In this document: one piece after another, positions 5,762 through 7,059 of the stretch
How the letters are laid out: each line of letters begins with the position of its first letter
Numbering within the stretch: the first letter of the stretch is position 1
NCBI GenBank assembly: GCA_009918425.1
Contig: RGEC01000116.1
Span: 1-7,059 of the forward strand
Reading direction: 5' to 3'
DNA from: Bacteroidota bacterium
Lineage (GTDB): Bacteria > Bacteroidota > Bacteroidia > NS11-12g > UBA955
Length of the DNA stretch: 7,059 nucleotides
The notes under the pieces: model-generated
Database searches by the model: none
Seen by the model: the letters and a program-made list of their open reading frames with translations, nothing else
What the model was told of the DNA's origin: nothing
Translations under genes and position numbers: made by a program

Positions 5762-7059
5762 ATGGCAGATAAACCTGACCTGAGCATTATGTCATTGGCC
5801 GATCTGAAAGAACTGGCCAAGAACCTGGAAATTCAAAATTCAGCCAAACTGAAAAAAAATGAGCTGATAGATTCTATTCAGCAAGAACTGAATAAGTTGG
5901 CCAACGCACAAAAACCGCAGGAATCAACCCGCGATGAAGGGGAAAAACGCAAAAGAAAACGTTTTTCCAAGTCTGATACCCCGGAAGTTACAACAGAGCA
6001 GGAAGCACCTGCCAAGCACAATAAACCGGTAGTTAAACAGCAGGAGATACTCGAAAATTCCGCCATTACGGAAGAAGATCTGGGTGCTTTTATCCCGCCC
6101 ATTCCGGATAAGCAGGAAAAACAGCCTTCATCGGAAGTATCTGAGCCGATGAAAAGAGAACAAAGCGGATTGCCTCAGGAGCCTGTTCAAAATAAAGAAG
6201 AACAGCGCCGTCGCGAGCAGCTGATTGCCTACACAGAAATGGAAGGCGTTGTAACTACGCAAGGGGTATTGGAAACTGTGCCGGATGGCTATGGATTTCT
6301 GCGCAGCCCGGATTACAATTACATGCCTTCTCCCGATGATGTTTATGTGCCCGGCTTTATGATCAAACAGAATGGTTTAAAGGTGGGTGATACCCTAAAA
6401 GGTACTATTCGGCCGCCCAAGGATAATGAGAAATATTTCTGCATGGTAAAGCTGGAGAGTGTAAACGGTAAAACTCCGGAAGAAGTACGTGACCGTGTGG
6501 CCTTTGAACACCTTACGCCACTTTTCCCCAATGAAAAACTAAACCTATGTGACGATCCTTCTCATTACAGTAACCGTATTATTGATCTGGTTTCTCCAAT
6601 TGGTAAAGGCCAGCGAGGCCTGATTGTGGCACAGCCAAAAACAGGTAAAACATGGTTATTGCAAGGTATTGCCAATGCGATTGCTAAAAATCATCCCGAG
6701 GTTTATATGATTATACTCCTGATTGACGAACGTCCTGAGGAAGTGACGGATATGGCCCGGAACGTGAAAGCAGAAGTGGTAGCCAGTACTTTTGATGAAC
6801 CTGCAGACAAGCATGTGAAACTGGTGAATATAGTGCTGGAAAAAGCAAAACGACTGGTTGAGTCGGGGCATGATGTGGTAATTCTGCTGGATTCTATAAC
6901 CCGTCTGGCCCGCGCTTTCAATACCGTTCAGCCGGCTTCAGGTAAAATTCTGTCAGGTGGCGTGGATGCCAATGCCCTGCACAAACCCAAACGGTTCTTT
7001 GGTGCTGCAAGAAACATTGAAAACGGAGGTTCACTTACCATCATTGCCACTGCGCTAAC
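5762..7059 (+). CDS. rho: Transcription termination factor Rho (C-terminus beyond window)
   Basis: 432 residues are visible before the window ends inside the gene. Rho is a hexameric RNA-dependent ATPase and translocase that terminates transcription. In order: a Rho N-terminal helical domain (about 7-43); a charged, low-complexity, probably disordered insert (about 46-155) with a basic patch KRKRKRF (62-68); the OB-fold RNA-binding domain with DGYGFLRS (175-182) and PDDVYV; the ATPase core with Walker A AQPKTGKT (290-297), LIDERPEEVTD, Walker B VVILLDS (372-378) followed by ITRLARAF; and the Q-loop segment SGGVDANA. The R-loop lies outside. Offset against the E. coli protein at Walker A suggests a full length near 530 residues. 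The start ATG 5762 fits the N-terminal domain. It has its own promoter upstream and is probably transcribed separately from the radical SAM gene. Confidence 0.96.
   Translation, partial: MADKPDLSIMSLADLKELAKNLEIQNSAKLKKNELIDSIQQELNKLANAQKPQESTRDEGEKRKRKRFSKSDTPEVTTEQEAPAKHNKPVVKQQEILENSAITEEDLGAFIPPIPDKQEKQPSSEVSEPMKREQSGLPQEPVQNKEEQRRREQLIAYTEMEGVVTTQGVLETVPDGYGFLRSPDYNYMPSPDDVYVPGFMIKQNGLKVGDTLKGTIRPPKDNEKYFCMVKLESVNGKTPEEVRDRVAFEHLTPLFPNEKLNLCDDPSHYSNRIIDLVSPIGKGQRGLIVAQPKTGKTWLLQGIANAIAKNHPEVYMIILLIDERPEEVTDMARNVKAEVVASTFDEPADKHVKLVNIVLEKAKRLVESGHDVVILLDSITRLARAFNTVQPASGKILSGGVDANALHKPKRFFGAARNIENGGSLTIIATAL

Overview
The window looks like a chromosomal segment from a member of the Bacteroidota. 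The evidence is a DUF5777-type beta-barrel protein, intergenic matches to the Bacteroidota promoter consensus (-33 TTG, -7 TAnnTTTG), start codons without a convincing Shine-Dalgarno sequence, and a Rho factor with the long charged N-terminal insertion typical of that phylum. The genus cannot be told from the sequence. Nothing suggests a phage, plasmid, transposon, CRISPR array or RNA gene, and coding density is very high; the longest non-coding gap is 137 bases.

Layout. (1) Positions 1-446, plus strand: the 3' part of a DUF5777 beta-barrel protein gene, running in from outside the window. (2) Positions 449-3876, minus strand: a tight run transcribed crcB (fluoride channel) -> secreted protein of the family often labelled 'asparagine synthetase B' -> GT-C type membrane glycosyltransferase. 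Gaps are 4 and 25 bases, so this is probably one operon. Its last gene meets the DUF5777 gene tail to tail with only 2 bases between the stop codons. (3) Positions 3877-3918: a 42-base divergent promoter region with two TAnnTTTG boxes in opposite orientations forming an imperfect dyad. (4) Positions 3919-5624, plus strand: an FNR-type FAD/NAD(P)H oxidoreductase overlapping by one base a radical SAM/SPASM protein, a translationally coupled pair. (5) Positions 5625-5761: a small hairpin, a good -33/-7 promoter and a C-rich, G-poor leader. (6) Positions 5762 to the window end: transcription termination factor Rho, cut off at its C-terminus.

How the genes may work together. Only the FNR/radical SAM pair suggests a direct biochemical link: the flavoprotein could supply electrons to the iron-sulfur enzyme. 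The minus-strand operon combines ion export with two envelope-directed proteins of unknown substrate. Rho is a housekeeping gene with its own promoter, and its leader looks suited to autogenous control. I see no clearly novel multi-gene system. The best leads are the misnamed secreted family, the coupled redox pair, the symmetrical divergent promoter and the Rho leader and disordered insertion.
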